A model generated the notes under the pieces. The model was not told the DNA's origin. It saw only the letters and a program-made list of their open reading frames with translations, and made no database searches. Made by a program: the position numbers and the translations under genes. From the NCBI GenBank assembly GCA_017434455.1, contig JAFRFG010000065.1, forward strand, positions 37,706-101,705: 64,000 bases of DNA, in the 5' to 3' direction. Positions 8,951 through 17,389 of the stretch are shown here, one piece after another. Position 1 is the first letter of the stretch; the number at the start of each line of letters is the position of its first letter. Source of the DNA: Thermoguttaceae bacterium (GTDB lineage Bacteria > Planctomycetota > Planctomycetia > Pirellulales > Thermoguttaceae).

Positions 8951-9342
8951 CGGTTATCCCTCCGGTTTTCCTCGGCCTTTTTCTCTTTGAGTTTCTCTAA
9001 AACACGGACCTCCCGCACGGCTTCGTCGAAGAGCGTCCGGGCTTCGGTCAGACGGGTTTGGATTTCGGTCAGTTCTTCTTCTTTTTGCCGGCGGTCACGC
9101 AAAAGACGATCTTGGGTTTGACTGAAAAGAACCAGCTGATTCGCGTCGATGGACGCGGCGTTTTGCGCCTTTCGCCAGAGGAGGCAGTGCTCACGCAGCT
9201 GTTCGTCGAACCGACGCAGCTGATCGAGACAAGCAAGGTGTTCCTCCTCGATAAGTGAAAGCGCCTGCCGCCTCAAGTCGCGCTGGTGTTCCCGAATTTT
9301 TAAAATCCGGTCAAGGCGAAACGGTTTCGCGGTCACTTTCAT
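8947..9342 (-). CDS. FliJ-like coiled-coil protein
   Basis: A 131-residue, strongly charged protein predicted to be almost wholly alpha-helical and coiled-coil (heptads from about 15 to 125, with few Gly or Pro). The opening KPFRLDRILKIREHQRD and the repeated Glu/Arg/Leu pattern resemble FliJ, the flagellar export chaperone that forms a two-helix coil and sits in the export ATPase ring; type III secretion YscO proteins look alike. No other flagellar gene is nearby. It lies 19 bases downstream of a beta-barrel gene on the same strand. Coiled coils give false family matches easily, so this is a moderate call. Confidence 0.5.
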   Translation of the reverse strand: MKVTAKPFRLDRILKIREHQRDLRRQALSLIEEEHLACLDQLRRFDEQLREHCLLWRKAQNAASIDANQLVLFSQTQDRLLRDRRQKEEELTEIQTRLTEARTLFDEAVREVRVLEKLKEKKAEENRRDNR

Positions 9343-9361
9343 CCGCCTATAGTTTCTATCG

Positions 9362-10678
9362 CTAATACCACAGTTTCAGGCGAAAGACCGCCGAGGTTTT
9401 GGGGGAGATACTCTCGTCAAAGGGGGTATCCAATCCTTCGATCGTCAGTTTTCGGCCCAGCACCAGCCCCCCCTCCAGCGCCCAGTTGATCTCTCGGTGA
9501 TGGATTCGTTCCATCCCGAAGAGAATCCGCCAATCGTGATAGTTCATCTTGTAATCTCGGTACTCCCCCCTTTGGGGATCGCTTCGAAAGACCCATCGCC
9601 CGCCGTCGAGCTCGCCGGAGATATACCCCCAGTAGGAGGAATCGATCTTGCTCGATAAGGTACTGAAGCGTTTGGCGATCTTTGGGCGGGGGAAGTACAG
9701 ATCCGCCCTGATGTCCTCGTTGGGACGCAGCTGTAAGCCGGCGACGGGGAGGATCTCGACCCCAGACAGACCGGTATACATCGCGCCGAAAATCAGCCGC
9801 CGGGTATTGTCTAACTCGACTTCGGCCGAAACTTCCCCGGTCAGCCGCAGCGCTTTAGAGCCGTCCGCGGAAAAGTCACTGTTCCAGCTTATCCCCAGCC
9901 CCAGATTGAGGAGGAGATCCTCGTTAAAGGATCCCAGATAACGGAGATCCCCCCCGGCGCTGTAGAGGTTCACGCTCTCCCCCAGAACCGGGATGTTCTC
10001 GACCGGGAAATTAAAGCCCGTCCAGCCGAACTTGGGGGAGGCCAGAAAGAGGTGATCGTCATCGGGGAGAGGGAAGAGGAAGGTCACAGAGGCATCGGCG
10101 GTCGTTTGGCCGCTTCGTTCGGCTCCCGTATTGGGGATATACCCTATCGAGCCGCAGGCGCCTTGAAAAAAACTCTCCCGCGCGTCCGTCGGCTCGCCAA
10201 GAAGGGAACCGACCGCCGGTTCGCTCCATTGGCGAATCCCCGGCGGACCGTACTCGGCGTCGACGTTGAATCCGTAGAGATGATAACCGCTGCCGTAACC
10301 GGCGGTTCCGTTGAGAGGGTCGTCGTAACTCCCCGGGGCGGTGGTCTGAGAGAACAGCCGTGTCTTTCCCGGGGAAGAAGGCATCGCGGATGGGGCTTCA
10401 GGAGGAATACCCTCCTCGGCGGCAGAAGAGATCTTGGTTGGATTCTGTCCGTCGACGGCCGGCGGGATCGGAAGTACTTTCCTCGGGTTGGAGTACCCCG
10501 TGATTCCGTTTTCCGACCGCTTGTTGTAGAGGGTCGTCCCATCGTAAGAGAAAAATTTCTGCTGGGCTGCGGTCCGCCCGGCGGAAAGAAACAGCAGCAG
10601 CCACAGCAGGCCGACAGAAACCGAAGCGAGTTTCGGTCCATTTTTTATCACGGCCGTGACTGGCTTGACGGTTTTCAT
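9362..10678 (-). CDS. Secreted beta-barrel outer-membrane protein (paralogue 2)
   Basis: A 438-residue protein. I start it at the ATG at 10678 because the longer frame would run into the upstream gene and lacks a signal peptide, while this start gives one (LLWLLLFLSAGRTAAQ). Residues 45-150 are a Pro/Ser-rich linker. From about 160 on, alternating strands appear, ending with SAVFRLKLWY, a terminal aromatic as in barrel proteins. The segment around FPRPKIAKRF, YWGYISGELDGGRWVF and YHDWRILFGMER aligns by eye with the next gene upstream (FPNPKFSHF, WWAYIQGDIGGGSWYM, YNDYRVGGGV), so the two are paralogues. They may belong to the DUF6268-type barrel proteins of planctomycetes, but I cannot confirm that. 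Role unknown. Confidence 0.62.
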   Translation of the reverse strand: MKTVKPVTAVIKNGPKLASVSVGLLWLLLFLSAGRTAAQQKFFSYDGTTLYNKRSENGITGYSNPRKVLPIPPAVDGQNPTKISSAAEEGIPPEAPSAMPSSPGKTRLFSQTTAPGSYDDPLNGTAGYGSGYHLYGFNVDAEYGPPGIRQWSEPAVGSLLGEPTDARESFFQGACGSIGYIPNTGAERSGQTTADASVTFLFPLPDDDHLFLASPKFGWTGFNFPVENIPVLGESVNLYSAGGDLRYLGSFNEDLLLNLGLGISWNSDFSADGSKALRLTGEVSAEVELDNTRRLIFGAMYTGLSGVEILPVAGLQLRPNEDIRADLYFPRPKIAKRFSTLSSKIDSSYWGYISGELDGGRWVFRSDPQRGEYRDYKMNYHDWRILFGMERIHHREINWALEGGLVLGRKLTIEGLDTPFDESISPKTSAVFRLKLWY

Positions 10679-10697
10679 AGGTACGATAGAGTTGGTG

Positions 10698-12200
10698 TTA
10701 ATACATAATACCGGCTTTAAGATAGACGGTACTGTTCGGGCTGAAGATCTTCCCCTGGTATCGGGTATAGACCTGACGAGCGAAGGCCCCTCCGACCTCA
10801 AATGAGCCGGCCAGCCCGCAGGCCGTCGAGAAAGTCACGCCGCCGCCGACACGGTAGTCGTTGTAGTCGACTTTCTGGCTGATTTCGTCTTCGGACATAT
10901 ACCAGCTGCCTCCGCCGATATCACCTTGAATGTACGCCCACCAGTCGGTATCGTTGACCTTTTTGAGGAAATGGGAGAATTTCGGGTTCGGGAACACGAA
11001 GTACCAGAGGTTGACGTCGTTCGGCTGCCAGACAATCCCCGCGGAGGGGAGAAGCTTGAATCTATTGCGGTTGTAGTAGACCACGCCGCCGACGGCTTGG
11101 ATATACTCGTTGATCCGAAGCGTTCCCAGGCCGCGTCCGCGGATAAAGATGCTGTCGCGATAGATTTTGCACGATGAGTTGGCCAAGCCGACCTGAACCC
11201 AGATATCCCCGCCGAAGTCCTTGGTGAATTGGGGCCGGACGCCGACACCCAGGGCGACCTCAAAGGTCTTCGATGGCATCACGTCTTTGGTCGGATTGTG
11301 CCACAGCTGCATCCTCGCGCTGGGGGCCAGGTACCAGTAACCGGAGACGGAGTTGTCGTTGGCGTGCGGAATGAGACTGCACGGGAGCGCGAATCGGCCG
11401 GCGATATCGAATTCATGGATCCCCAGCCCGGAATCGGAGCTTCCGCGGGGAACAAAGGTGTAGTTGGCCGAAAAGGAGTCCCAGAATCGCTTCATCGTCC
11501 CGACCGGCTCGTTGAGGAAGGTCTGTCCGGGAGGCGCGGGGCTGGTGGGGGAGGGCTGGAGAATGGCGGTATTGACGTCGGTCAGCGGCGGGGCGATGGA
11601 GGATCCCGAGATCATCGAGTTCCCTGTCGAGCTGTTTGAGGTGATCGACGTGGAGGACGCGGTGGAACCTAACGACGGCTGCTGCGAGGCGGTACCGGTC
11701 TGGGCAATGAACGTAGGGGTCGTGTAGGCGCTGTAGCCGCTTTGCGCCACGGGCATATTCGTCGTGTTGATCGTGGCGGTGCTCAGCGGGGGGGCAATTT
11801 GCGAGGGATTGTTGTATTGCTGCTGAATGGTTCCCCAATAGTCACTGGATTGCCCGCGGATGAGGAACTCCTCGCCGGCCAACTGACTGTAGAGCCCCCT
11901 TCTTCGCGGTTGGAAGAGTACCTCGAAAAAAGATGGCTCGACATCGACACAGTCAGCGTCGATATACCGGGGGTCGATGTCGTCGGGGCTGGCACACAGG
12001 ACGTCTTGGCCAAGAACCGTCTCTTGGTTGGACCAGTCAAACAGACCGAGGCCGCTCCAAAGCCCCACCGTTCCGAATGCCTGGGCGTACTCCACACCAA
12101 AACAGACCACCAGCAGCGCGAACAGCAGCCGAAACCACGCCGCGGCGCGGCGGAATCCATGCCTGGCGGATGTTCTTTGGGATAGTGCTTTTCGGTTCAT
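10698..12200 (-). CDS. Secreted beta-barrel outer-membrane protein (paralogue 1)
   Basis: A 500-residue protein starting at the ATG at 12200, preceded by GGAAAG at a seven-base gap. A basic N-terminus and a hydrophobic run (FRLLFALLVVCFGVEYAQA) form a signal peptide. An N-terminal region of about 170 residues ends in a Ser/Thr/Asn-rich stretch (around STASSTSITSNSSTGNS), then comes a C-terminal barrel that ends in YLKAGIMY. The motifs FPNPKFSHF, WAYIQGDIGGGSWYM and YNDYRVGGGV are shared with the downstream gene, 19 bases away. Two tandem copies suggest duplication. The phenylalanine/tyrosine-rich strands and final aromatic support outer-membrane location. Substrate or partner unknown. Confidence 0.62.
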   Translation of the reverse strand: MNRKALSQRTSARHGFRRAAAWFRLLFALLVVCFGVEYAQAFGTVGLWSGLGLFDWSNQETVLGQDVLCASPDDIDPRYIDADCVDVEPSFFEVLFQPRRRGLYSQLAGEEFLIRGQSSDYWGTIQQQYNNPSQIAPPLSTATINTTNMPVAQSGYSAYTTPTFIAQTGTASQQPSLGSTASSTSITSNSSTGNSMISGSSIAPPLTDVNTAILQPSPTSPAPPGQTFLNEPVGTMKRFWDSFSANYTFVPRGSSDSGLGIHEFDIAGRFALPCSLIPHANDNSVSGYWYLAPSARMQLWHNPTKDVMPSKTFEVALGVGVRPQFTKDFGGDIWVQVGLANSSCKIYRDSIFIRGRGLGTLRINEYIQAVGGVVYYNRNRFKLLPSAGIVWQPNDVNLWYFVFPNPKFSHFLKKVNDTDWWAYIQGDIGGGSWYMSEDEISQKVDYNDYRVGGGVTFSTACGLAGSFEVGGAFARQVYTRYQGKIFSPNSTVYLKAGIMY

Positions 12201-12268
12201 TCGGGGCTTTCCGTACTTTCCACGCGGCCGGATGGGAGCCAAACGCATCCGGCACAACAATCACCGGG

Positions 12269-12298
12269 GTGATAACATATTTGGGTCGAACCTGTCAA
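12269..12298 (-). promoter_or_regulatory. Promoter candidate for the leftward barrel genes
   Basis: On the minus strand a perfect TTGACA (plus-strand positions 12293-12298) is followed after 18 bases by TATCAC (12269-12274). Transcription would start about 62 bases before the ATG of the first barrel gene. The -10 match is only four of six. Confidence 0.42.
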
Positions 12299-12333
12299 GA
12301 GAACATTTTTGCCGGCCGGCAAGGAAGGGAACT

Positions 12334-12361
12334 TTGATTTTCTCGGAGAATTGTGTATATT
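12334..12361 (+). promoter_or_regulatory. Promoter candidate for the GNAT-birA pair
   Basis: TTGATT (12334-12339) and TATATT (12356-12361) are spaced by 16 bases. The predicted start is about 80 bases before the GNAT start codon. With the candidate on the opposite strand it makes this a divergent promoter region. Confidence 0.45.
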
Positions 12362-12447
12362 GGGACACTAGTGACGGTGGTCTTTGCGGTGATCTTGGGA
12401 AGAACCGCCCACGGTGAGATTTTACGATTCGGAGAATTGGTTTTTTT

Positions 12448-13434
12448 ATGCTGACGCTGCGTCCTTTTCGTAATACCGACAGTCGGATCGTCTCCGAGCT
12501 TTGGCAGCGTAAATCCCAGGAGCTTCCCGGGTTTTTTACCCCAATGTCCGTTGAAATGTTTGAACGGCATATCCTCGATAACGTCCTCTTCGACCGGGAA
12601 GGGTTCCTTTTGCTCTTTGAAGGTGACCTTCCCGTCGGTTTTATTCACGCTTCTTTCCCTCCGAACGAAGATTGGGACGATCGACGGTTCGACGTAGGGA
12701 TTATTTATCCCCCGGTGGTTCCCGCATTTCCCCAACTCCAAGAAGCGTTGGATCTTTTGGTCACCGGGGCGGAGCGGTATCTCCTTTCGCGAGGAGCTGC
12801 CATATGGTTTGTCGGAGGTACGGCAAACGCGTCCCCCTTTTATAACGGTCTTTACGGACCATGCTCCGCCGAGGGGGTGCTCCAGCGCGACAAAGCCGTG
12901 GTGGAGTTATTTTGCCGACGCGGTTACAAGAAGGGGCTTTCCTCCCGCCTGTACCGGATCTTGTTGGATCATTACCTCAATCCTGTAGAGCCCCGGGTTC
13001 GCGAAATCAAGCGGAAATTCAAGTTCCAACGGATGCCGCACTGGACTCCCGTCAGCTGGTGGGACGCTAATTGCGGAAGACAATTCAACGTTATGGAGTG
13101 GAATGTCTTTGATCCGCAAACCGGAGCGGCGACAGGGCGGCCGATCGCCGGGGCTGTCATTTACCGAATGCTGACCGATATCAATGATAATGATCTCAAC
13201 GCGATCCCCTTTGCCCTCTCCTTCATTGGGGTTGATAACGCATACTTGCGTCGGGGAATCGGGACGGCCCTTTTTTCCCGCTTAGGCGATGATCTCCTCA
13301 GCGAAATAATTCTTCCGATCGAGATTCATTCCCTTGTCTCCGAAGATAACGAGCGCTTGAGTCATTTTTTGCTGAGCCAAGGGTTCAAGGAAGTGAGCGA
13401 AAATCGGCTTCTTTCCTTTTTGAAGAGGGTTTGA
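12448..13434 (+). CDS. GNAT-type acetyltransferase with two GNAT-like halves
   Basis: A 328-residue protein. The first 170 residues begin LTLRPFRNTDSRIVSELW, a normal first strand and helix of the GNAT fold, and end with LFCRRGYKKG, the last-strand motif. The second half contains FIGVDNAYLRRGIGTALFSRL, where R-R-G-I-G-T-A is the acetyl-CoA pyrophosphate-binding loop, followed by N-E-R-L-S-H-F-L-L-S-Q-G-F. This tandem arrangement resembles mycothiol synthase-like enzymes, where often only one half is active. Only the C-terminal half here keeps the CoA loop. The acceptor is unknown. The stop codon overlaps the start of birA by one base (TGATG), so the two are translationally coupled. Confidence 0.72.
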   Translation: MLTLRPFRNTDSRIVSELWQRKSQELPGFFTPMSVEMFERHILDNVLFDREGFLLLFEGDLPVGFIHASFPPNEDWDDRRFDVGIIYPPVVPAFPQLQEALDLLVTGAERYLLSRGAAIWFVGGTANASPFYNGLYGPCSAEGVLQRDKAVVELFCRRGYKKGLSSRLYRILLDHYLNPVEPRVREIKRKFKFQRMPHWTPVSWWDANCGRQFNVMEWNVFDPQTGAATGRPIAGAVIYRMLTDINDNDLNAIPFALSFIGVDNAYLRRGIGTALFSRLGDDLLSEIILPIEIHSLVSEDNERLSHFLLSQGFKEVSENRLLSFLKRV

Positions 13435-14063
13435 TGGCCACGCCTTGCGATGATTCCTCCTTCCCCTCGCTTCCGATCCCGATCCGTTCTTTCGTCCATT
13501 TCTCGATAATCGACTCAACCAACGATTGGGGGGTACGCTATCTTCGGCTCTTCCATCCCCCTGGGGAAAAGGACCGGTCAAACGGCCGATTCCCCCTGTT
13601 GGTTTGGGCCGATACCCAGTCCGCCGCGCGGGGACGCTTTGAGCACCGATGGTGGTCGCCCGGAGGGGGGCTGGCGTTTTCCCTTCTGGCCCGGTGGCGG
13701 GACTTCGGGCTGGCAAGGGAGAAATCATCCGAGTTATCCTCGCGTGTGGCCCGCGCGGTGTTGTCCGTGATCCAGTCGGCGCTTGATTCTTCGGCGGTGG
13801 AGGCAAACGCCGTGATCGAGCAGCCGAACGATATACTGGTAGGGGGGAAGAAAATCTCGGGGATTTTGATCGAATCCCCCTCTCCCCAATACGTTGTGAT
13901 CGGGATCGGAGTCAACGTCAATAACCGTTCGTCCGACTATGTGGCACCGGACAATAATCCCCGCGGTTACATTCCCGTCAGTTTATTCGACTTGACCGCC
14001 AGACCGTGGAGCTGCCGTGAGCTGATGGGGATGATCGTTCGGGAATTGTTCCGTGCCGGGTGA
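13434..14063 (+). CDS. birA: Biotin--protein ligase, catalytic domain only
   Basis: A 209-residue enzyme that joins biotin to carrier proteins such as acetyl-CoA carboxylase, using ATP. The ATG at 13434 overlaps the upstream stop and has GAAGAGGG in front of it. Visible motifs are DSTND (residues 28-32), the biotinyl-AMP loop ARGRFEHRWWSPGGGL (65-80), and PNDILVGGKKISGILIE (131-147), followed by the GIGVNVNN turn. The DNA-binding domain of bifunctional BirA is absent, so this is the monofunctional class without repressor activity. One oddity: the usual K-W-P-N-D is E-Q-P-N-D here. The other active-site lysine region (GGKKISG) is intact. The protein ends soon after the catalytic core, so the small C-terminal domain is short or missing. 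Confidence 0.85.
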   Translation: MATPCDDSSFPSLPIPIRSFVHFSIIDSTNDWGVRYLRLFHPPGEKDRSNGRFPLLVWADTQSAARGRFEHRWWSPGGGLAFSLLARWRDFGLAREKSSELSSRVARAVLSVIQSALDSSAVEANAVIEQPNDILVGGKKISGILIESPSPQYVVIGIGVNVNNRSSDYVAPDNNPRGYIPVSLFDLTARPWSCRELMGMIVRELFRAG

Positions 14064-14087
14064 TTTTCCGATGGGCGGCGAAAACAC

Positions 14088-14115
14088 TTGAAAAAAAAGG
14101 GGGGACGGATAAAAT
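14088..14115 (+). promoter_or_regulatory. Sigma-70-type promoter candidate for the ABC-2 permease pair
   Basis: TTGAAA (14088-14093) and TAAAAT (14110-14115) are spaced by 16 bases, each with five of six consensus matches. The predicted start lies about 115 bases before the permease ATG. Confidence 0.5.
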
Positions 14116-14235
14116 ATATTCGTGAGGGAGTATTGGGCTCCTCGGGGAACGGATCGTTCAAACATCGAAATCATATTTCACGCAGATGGCTTCGGCGCGT
14201 TTTTCCCGCGCGGAAGAAACACTAAAGGGATATTT

Positions 14236-15198
14236 ATGGATATTTCGGCTCTTTGTCCGACCGCGGATGGTTTTCTTTTCGCCGCTCTTCCGAACTGGCT
14301 GCGCGCCGCCTCAAAAATCGACTACGCCGCCGTGGGTGTCCTGATCGGGTTTGTGATCCTGGTCTATCTGTTCCGTACCGTATTTTCCAAGGTCGGCGCC
14401 ATCGCTTGGGTCACGGCTAAAGAGACCCTCTTGCAGCCGCTGTTCCTCATCCTCTCCCTAGCGGGGATATTTGGCCTGTTCATCTTCCTCTTCCTCCCCT
14501 ATCACACCTTGGGGGAGGACATCAAAATCGTCGTGTCGCAGGGGTTGACCCTCATCAAGCTCCTGGCTGTTTTCTTGGCCATCTGGACCGCCAGTACCTC
14601 GATTGCCGATGAAATCGACGGGAAGACCGCGCTGATGATCCTCGCCAAGCCGGTCGGGCGGACTCGGTTTGTTCTCGGGAAATATTTCGGCGTGATGATC
14701 GCCGTGACGTTCCTCTTCCTGATCCTGGGGATATTTTTCGTCAACTCGGTCTCTTACAAGCTGGTCTACGAGGCGATCGAAAGCGGCAAAGAGATGCCGA
14801 CGCAGGCCGAATGTTACAGCTACGTCGTCGGGATTCTCCCCGGATTGGTCCTCGCTTTCTTCGAGACGATTGTCCTCACGGCGATTTCCGTGGCGATCTC
14901 TACCCGGCTGCCTCTGCTCCCCAACCTGACGATCTGTCTGGCGATCTACGCGCTGGGGCATATCGTCCCGCTGATCGTCGCTTCCAGCGCGGCGCAGATG
15001 CCGTTGGTCGGCTTCTTCGCGAATTTGGTCTGCGCGTTCCTTCCGGTGCTGGATCACTTCAATATGGAGACGGCGGTGGCGATGGATAAGACGGTCCCCC
15101 TTTCCTACGTCGCGTATTCAGGGGCCTACTCCCTCCTGTTCGCCCTGGTCGCCCTGATTTTGTCGCTTCTTCTGTTTGAGGATCGCGACCTGGCCTAA
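14236..15198 (+). CDS. ABC-2 type transporter permease
   Basis: A 320-residue membrane protein; the ATG at 14236 follows AAAGGGA at a six-base gap, while the open frame extends further upstream without a good start signal. About seven hydrophobic spans are visible. The hallmark of ABC-2 permeases is present: after the second or third span comes DEIDGKTALMILAKPVGRTR, then FVLGKYFGV, where the D/E-x-x-x-K-T pattern marks the coupling helix that touches the ATPase. A first span (residues 35-52) precedes the core. It is followed 75 bases later by a second permease, but no ATPase gene is adjacent, so the energising subunit must be encoded elsewhere. Substrate unknown. Confidence 0.75.
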   Translation: MDISALCPTADGFLFAALPNWLRAASKIDYAAVGVLIGFVILVYLFRTVFSKVGAIAWVTAKETLLQPLFLILSLAGIFGLFIFLFLPYHTLGEDIKIVVSQGLTLIKLLAVFLAIWTASTSIADEIDGKTALMILAKPVGRTRFVLGKYFGVMIAVTFLFLILGIFFVNSVSYKLVYEAIESGKEMPTQAECYSYVVGILPGLVLAFFETIVLTAISVAISTRLPLLPNLTICLAIYALGHIVPLIVASSAAQMPLVGFFANLVCAFLPVLDHFNMETAVAMDKTVPLSYVAYSGAYSLLFALVALILSLLLFEDRDLA

Positions 15199-15273
15199 CC
15201 CCCGCTTTCAGCCGTATTCTCCGGCCAGATCAGCGGTTTCTTTAGCGAAGAACATTGGTAGGAGGAGTGTCCC

Positions 15274-17208
15274 TTGCTCATCGGTCCGGTTTTTACGCGT
15301 GAAGTCACCATCGCGCCTCGGCGCGATCGCACCTTTGTCGCCCGAGCTGTCTATGGTGGCCTTCTTCTTTTGCTGATCAGTACCGCGTGGCTGGTGATGG
15401 CCGGAACACAGCTGATCACCGATACCGGAGATTTTTCCCGGTTCGGGATGAATCTCTTTCGGCTGATCACTCCCTTTCAGCTGGTTTTGATGCTTTTTTT
15501 CTCGGCCGTTCTCTCGGCCGGGGCGGTAGCACAAGAAAAAGACCGCAAGACCCTTCTGCTCCTTTTGCTGACCCGCCTGTCGAACAGTGAATTGGTTCTC
15601 GGCAAGCTCTTGGCCAGTTTGCTCGAGGTGCTGCTCTTTCTGGCGATCTCGGTGCCGATTTTTTTGATGATGGCCCTTTTAGGCGGGATCTCCTACCCCC
15701 AGATTATCAAAGGGCTGCTGGTGACCCTCTTTGGGATGCTAGCCTGCGGCAGTGTCGGAAGCTGCGTCGCCCTTTGGCGGGAGAAGACCTTTCAGGCGGT
15801 CTCCGCGACGGTTCTGATTCTTGTCCTTTGGCTCGGTTTTTGGCAGGTGACCGGTTACGGGGTCTTTGGCTCCAGGTGGTTTGGCTGTTCCACGCGGACC
15901 ATCGCCGAGGCGATGAGTCCCTGGCTGGGGGTCTTCGCGGCGATGAAACCGGTGGTCGTCTCCAGCGGCGCCTCCCTCTTTGCCCCGATTTACCCCTCCA
16001 TCGCGGCGCTGTCGGTGATTACCCTTCTGGTCAATCTTCTGGCGATCGCGTTTGTGCGCGTCTGGAATCCCTCGCGGGAGGTCCGTATCGGAGCCGCTCC
16101 CGAGGAAGATACTTGGCGCAAAGAGGCCGTTGAGGCCCGCCTGGCGCGTGAGGCGCAGCAGCGCCGAAGCGCGGCCACCGGTATCGCGGACGTTTCGAAC
16201 CCCTACGAGGATCTCACCCACAACCTCTTCGCGCAAGAGGCCGAACATCCCGATAAAGTTTCTTCCGACGATCAAGAGCTGATCGATCCGGCGACCGGCA
16301 AGATGCGGATGGACCCGAAGATTTCCGCCGCTCCGGGAAAGGTTCGTCCGGTTTGGGACAATCCGATCATTTGGCGTGAAATCCGAACGAAGGCGTATGG
16401 CCGCCGAGCGCTGATTATCCGCGGGGTCTATTTTCTGCTGTTCGTGATGAGCGCCTTGGCTCTTCACGGCGTGTTCGCCGCCAGCGCGTCGCCGATGATC
16501 TCTCAAATCGCCGGACCGCTGCTTCCCATGCTGGTTCTGTCGATGATTTTGGTCAACGCCCAGGCGGTGACGTCGCTTACCAGTGAACGTGATGGGGGGA
16601 CCTTCACCCTCTTGCTGGTGAGTGATATCTCCCCGAAAGAGTTTGTCTGGGGGAAGCTCGGCGGGACCTTCTACAATATGAAAGAGATCGTTGTTCTCCC
16701 CCTGCTGCTTTGCGGGTACGTCTGGTATTTGGGGGCGATCTCGGCGCTCAACGCGCTGTTCCTCTTTGCCGGTCTGGCCATTCTCTACTTCTTTGTGGCG
16801 GTGGTTGGGGTCCATATCGGCATGCAGTACACAAACACCCGCAGCGCGGTCGCGACCAGTTTGGGGGTCGTCTTTTTCCTCTTCATCGGGATCGCGACCT
16901 GTATCTGGATCATGCTTGCCTTCTCCGGGTCGTTCGAGTCGCAGCTGCAGCCGTTCCTCGCCTTCATGATCGGCGGCGGCGTGGGGCTTTATATCGCCCT
17001 GGGGCTTCGCAACCCCTCCAGCGCTATCGCGCTGGCTTCATTCATCGCTCCGCCGGCGACTTTCTACGCGATCACCAGTTTCCTGCTGGGGCAGTCCCAT
17101 TGGGTATTCTTCGCGATCGCCGGCGCGTACGCCTTCGCGACGATCGCGATGTTGATTCCGGCGATCGACGAGTTCGATGTCGCCACCGGAAGGACCACCG
17201 CTGACTGA
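15274..17208 (+). CDS. Double ABC-2 permease (two fused halves)
   Basis: A 644-residue membrane protein starting at TTG, supported by a strong AGGAGG eight bases upstream. The first half (residues 1-265) holds about six spans with the coupling motif AQEKDRKTLLLLLLTRLSNS and then ELVLGKLLA. A soluble, charged segment follows (about 270-370, including EEDTWRKEAVEARLAREAQQ). The second half again has six to seven spans with SERDGGTFTLLLVSDISPKE and FVWGKLGG, a second copy of the same coupling motif. So one polypeptide contains two ABC-2 modules. With the preceding permease it probably forms a transporter energised by an ATPase encoded elsewhere. Such fused permeases are common in planctomycetes. 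Confidence 0.75.
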   Translation: MLIGPVFTREVTIAPRRDRTFVARAVYGGLLLLLISTAWLVMAGTQLITDTGDFSRFGMNLFRLITPFQLVLMLFFSAVLSAGAVAQEKDRKTLLLLLLTRLSNSELVLGKLLASLLEVLLFLAISVPIFLMMALLGGISYPQIIKGLLVTLFGMLACGSVGSCVALWREKTFQAVSATVLILVLWLGFWQVTGYGVFGSRWFGCSTRTIAEAMSPWLGVFAAMKPVVVSSGASLFAPIYPSIAALSVITLLVNLLAIAFVRVWNPSREVRIGAAPEEDTWRKEAVEARLAREAQQRRSAATGIADVSNPYEDLTHNLFAQEAEHPDKVSSDDQELIDPATGKMRMDPKISAAPGKVRPVWDNPIIWREIRTKAYGRRALIIRGVYFLLFVMSALALHGVFAASASPMISQIAGPLLPMLVLSMILVNAQAVTSLTSERDGGTFTLLLVSDISPKEFVWGKLGGTFYNMKEIVVLPLLLCGYVWYLGAISALNALFLFAGLAILYFFVAVVGVHIGMQYTNTRSAVATSLGVVFFLFIGIATCIWIMLAFSGSFESQLQPFLAFMIGGGVGLYIALGLRNPSSAIALASFIAPPATFYAITSFLLGQSHWVFFAIAGAYAFATIAMLIPAIDEFDVATGRTTAD

Positions 17209-17209
17209 C

Positions 17210-17251
17210 GGGGGTAGCATCCGCTGCGCGGCGATCCGTAAGGATACCCCC
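17210..17251 (+). terminator. Possible hairpin after the ABC-2 permeases
   Basis: GGGGGTA (17210-17216) pairs with TACCCCC (17245-17251) around a long loop. No T-run follows directly, although a second small palindrome (GAAAGA/TCTTTC) lies just after. Weak evidence for termination. Confidence 0.3.
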
Positions 17252-17302
17252 TGAAAGAATCTTTCCCCCTTTTTCGCGGGGGAGTGGTTTTTCGCTCGGC
17301 AT

Positions 17303-17313
17303 TGTGTTATACT
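17303..17313 (+). promoter_or_regulatory. Extended -10 promoter candidate for the DUF1080 gene
   Basis: TATACT at 17308-17313 is preceded by TG one base away (an extended -10 element). No good -35 is visible. Transcription would begin about 70 bases before the gene. Confidence 0.35.
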
Positions 17314-17389
17314 CCCCCTATCTAGGCGTTGCGTTCTTCGTGTACCGTCAACGTGTTTTGGGCATCAAGATTGTGAGAAAGGTTCAACA

